Assembly: GCF_024435355.1 (NCBI RefSeq)
Contig: NZ_JAMJWG010000030.1
Location: 34,962-98,961 of the forward strand
Reading direction: 5' to 3'
Source of the DNA: Streptomyces odontomachi
Lineage (GTDB): Bacteria; Actinomycetota; Actinomycetes; Streptomycetales; Streptomycetaceae
DNA length: 64,000 bases
Each line of letters starts with the position of its first letter. The first letter of the stretch is position 1. This document shows positions 62,485 to 64,000 of this stretch, in pieces. Position numbers and translations under genes: made by a program. The notes beneath the pieces are model-generated. The model saw only the letters and a list, made by a program, of their open reading frames with translations, did not search any database and had not been told where the DNA came from.

Positions 62485-62664
62485 GGCGCCGAAGGCGCCT
62501 GAAAGGGGCGCGGGGCTGTGTCCGATGTGCTGCTCCGCTGTGCTGCTCCGCCGCGTGGGCGCGCCCGGCCACGACGCGACCCTGCGGGTCGGTGGGGGAC
62601 CCTGCGGGTCGGTGGGGGCTGAGCGCGCAGTTCCCCGCGCCCCTGAAAAGGCGCCTTCGGCGCC
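62485..62664. repeat. Dispersed hairpin repeat family, copy upstream of hemL
   Basis: ggcgccgaaggcgcc (62485-62499) and ggcgccttcggcgcc (62650-62664) bound the element. Inside are ggggcgcgggg and its complement ccccgcgcccc, and a 20-bp direct repeat gaccctgcgggtcggtgggg. It fills most of the 313-bp gap between the GPP34 gene and hemL. The outer boundaries form a nested inverted repeat. Confidence 0.75.
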
Positions 62665-62706
62665 ACCCCCCGACGGCTGCCGTGCCATGACGCACGGCAG
62701 CCATCG

Positions 62707-63330
62707 TCATCCACCGGGGTCCCGCCAGATGTTGTCGTAGGCCGTCTGCTCGATGGCCCGGCGCTGCCGCTCGGCCTCCAGTTCCCGGACCGCGTCGTGG
62801 ACGGTGGCGAGCACGGTGGCCATGTCGTCGTCGGCCACGTCCGGCGCTTGTGCGGCCCCCTCCTCGCCGACGCCGGCCGCCACGGCGAGCGCCGTCAGCA
62901 CCGGCTCCCGCGCCGCCCAGCGGTCGGCTGCCCGGCGCCGGGTAGCGGAGTCGGCCAGTACCGCGGTGCCGGAGCGGAAGGGTGACCAGCGGCGCCGGCG
63001 CCGGGTGAGCTGCCCGTCGGCCTCCAGCGCGGCCAGATAGGCCCCGGCAAGACCGCGGCCCCGGCGCCACAGCCAGTCCTCGACGGATTCCTGCGGCGCC
63101 TCCCTGACCAGCGCGGAAGCAGCCTCGTCCAGCATGCCGTCCGTGATCGTGGGCCGGTACCCCGGCACGATGCGCTCGCCGTCCAGGTGGGCGGCCTCGG
63201 CACCGAGCAGGTCGACCAGTTCGGCTCCCGCGAGCGCCAGCGACATGTCGCCCCGCTCGACGGGACGGGCGGACTCCTCGTCCCTCGCTACGTCCATCGC
63301 GACGATCATCAGGTCTCGCGCTGTGGTCAC
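62707..63330 (-). CDS. GPP34 (Golgi phosphoprotein 3-like) family protein
   Basis: This 207-aa protein is alpha-helical and contains the GOLPH3/VPS74-type fold seen in eukaryotes and abundant in Streptomyces. Visible are MSLALAGAELVDLLG (N-terminal), GMLDEAASALV, LAALEADGQLTRRRRRW and a C-terminal AERQRRAIEQ helix. Bacterial functions are unknown; eukaryotic members bind phosphatidylinositol-4-phosphate. The GTG start follows GGAG. The gene is 52 bp downstream of the isomerase-like gene. Confidence 0.8.
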   Translation of the reverse strand: MTTARDLMIVAMDVARDEESARPVERGDMSLALAGAELVDLLGAEAAHLDGERIVPGYRPTITDGMLDEAASALVREAPQESVEDWLWRRGRGLAGAYLAALEADGQLTRRRRRWSPFRSGTAVLADSATRRRAADRWAAREPVLTALAVAAGVGEEGAAQAPDVADDDMATVLATVHDAVRELEAERQRRAIEQTAYDNIWRDPGG

Positions 63331-63382
63331 GGAGAACTCCAGGTGGTCGGCTGGGCCGGCGGTGCGCCGGCGGGCGACCGGT

Positions 63383-63685
63383 TCAGGCCGCGGGCGCCGG
63401 CCGGCCCGGGTCGTTGGGGTGCGGTTCGACGGCGGTGACGACCGGGGTCATCCACGCGTGCAGCGGCAGCGTGCCGAGCACCTTCTCGCGCAGCTCGGCC
63501 TCGTTCGCCGCCCGCCACAGGCCGATGCTCCGCCGCTCGCCGACCGGGCGCCAGAGGCGGACCAGATGGCCGGCTTCGGCCAGCTCCTTCGCCCGGACCG
63601 CCTCGGCGGCGCGGCGCCGGTCGACCTCGGCGGGGTCGGTGCCCTCGGGGATGTCGGTGGTGATCTCCACCAGGAACTCGCGCAT
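63383..63685 (-). CDS. Muconolactone delta-isomerase-family protein
   Basis: This 100-aa protein has a ferredoxin-like fold with MREFLVEITTDIPEGTD, RRRAAEAVRAKELAEAGHLVRLWRP (seen in parts), and LPLHAWMTPVVTAVEPHPNDP, matching the MIase family. True muconolactone isomerase works in beta-ketoadipate degradation, but no other pathway gene is here, so the activity is uncertain. GGAGGGAGGAAGC just before ATG 63685 is a strong ribosome site. Confidence 0.85.
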   Translation of the reverse strand: MREFLVEITTDIPEGTDPAEVDRRRAAEAVRAKELAEAGHLVRLWRPVGERRSIGLWRAANEAELREKVLGTLPLHAWMTPVVTAVEPHPNDPGRPAPAA

Positions 63686-64000
63686 GCTTCCTCCCTCCGG
63701 TCCGACCGCGCACCGGCTTCGCCGCCCGGACAGGGACCGGAGCGCCGCATGTGCTTCCGGGTGCGCGGGGTGCGGCGACCGGAGGAGACGTCCTGCCCGG
63801 GGCCGCAGGTGGCCGGACCGCCGGACCGCCGGTGCCGCTCCCGGCCACGCCCAGCCGAGCCGGCCTGCCGCCAGCGTACGACCGGCCCGGCCGCGCCGCA
63901 GGCCGAGCGGGTGGCGAAAACGCGCGTCACCCGGGGCCGGCGGGCCCGCGCGTGCCCGGGCGGTGACTGCATGGCGACGGTCCCGTACTCCGCGAGTTGC
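63686..64000. other. Right-edge intergenic DNA
   Basis: The final 315 bp show no gene that I can support. Open frames here are shadows in GC-rich DNA. The promoter of the isomerase-like gene presumably lies near 63690-63780. Confidence 0.4.

Noticed and set aside
62394..62714. Extended N-terminus for HemL
   Set aside because: The extension translates dispersed repeat DNA and lacks a ribosome site; family length is met by ATG 62393.

Overview
The window is high-GC actinobacterial chromosome, almost certainly Streptomyces or a close relative. The evidence is G/C-ending codons, GTG starts, 4-bp ATGA/GTGA translational couplings and a gene order (complex I, menaquinone genes, cold-shock protein, cytochrome c maturation, hemL) that matches the conserved core of Streptomyces chromosomes as I remember it. 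I see no rRNA, tRNA, insertion sequence, prophage or CRISPR array. Nearly all genes lie on the minus strand. The plus-strand genes are the fumarylacetoacetase, an NlpC/P60 hydrolase, the cold-shock protein, and a fabG-type reductase with its MaoC hydratase. LAYOUT: 1-2.1 kb, a two-gene ABC-2 exporter (permease cut by the left edge). 2.6-3.9 kb, a membrane-anchored LolA-fold protein. 4.4-5.4 kb, a long-chain polyprenyl diphosphate synthase, probably for the menaquinone tail. 6.0-8.9 kb, a Cof-type HAD phosphatase and a divergent fumarylacetoacetase with a large low-complexity N-terminus. 9.1-11.4 kb, RecQ. 11.7-27.9 kb, the complete 14-gene nuoA-N operon, with a Rex-type operator upstream of nuoA. 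28.9-31.9 kb, cell-surface genes: a secreted NlpC/P60 hydrolase, a small double-glycine-leader peptide gene and a LASTG sortase substrate. 32.1-41.6 kb, a menaquinone reductase-like flavoprotein, a zinc-ribbon membrane protein, menG/ubiE, mqnC, a receptor Ser/Thr kinase and mqnA. 42.0-47.1 kb, the cold-shock protein and a lipid-metabolism cluster (thiolase, two-domain FabG, MaoC hydratase, TetR). 47.4-54.4 kb, DUF4229, UdgX, an mqnE-like gene, an Lrp/AsnC regulator, ubiX, mqnP and mqnL. 55.2-60.1 kb, a PLDc_N membrane protein and the System II cytochrome c maturation genes (ccsA, resB, ccdA, resA). 60.2-63.7 kb, a histidine phosphatase coupled to hemL, a GPP34 protein and a muconolactone isomerase-like protein. 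FUNCTION: much of the window builds one respiratory chain. Complex I reduces menaquinone. The futalosine-pathway genes mqnA, mqnC, mqnE-like, mqnP, mqnL and ubiX, with menG, the reductase and the prenyl synthase, make that quinone (mqnB and mqnD are not here). The Ccs/Res proteins attach heme to cytochrome c, and hemL feeds heme synthesis. MOST INTERESTING: a Cys-free-core double-glycine precursor peptide with no modification enzyme nearby; an mqnE-like radical SAM protein that looks divergent at sites I remember as conserved; a candidate three-way-junction RNA between mqnA and the kinase; a UdgX covalent uracil-DNA glycosylase; a Rex box for nuo; a tandem array of a 171-bp hairpin repeat with dispersed relatives; and a recurrent theme of minisatellite expansion inside N-termini and linkers.
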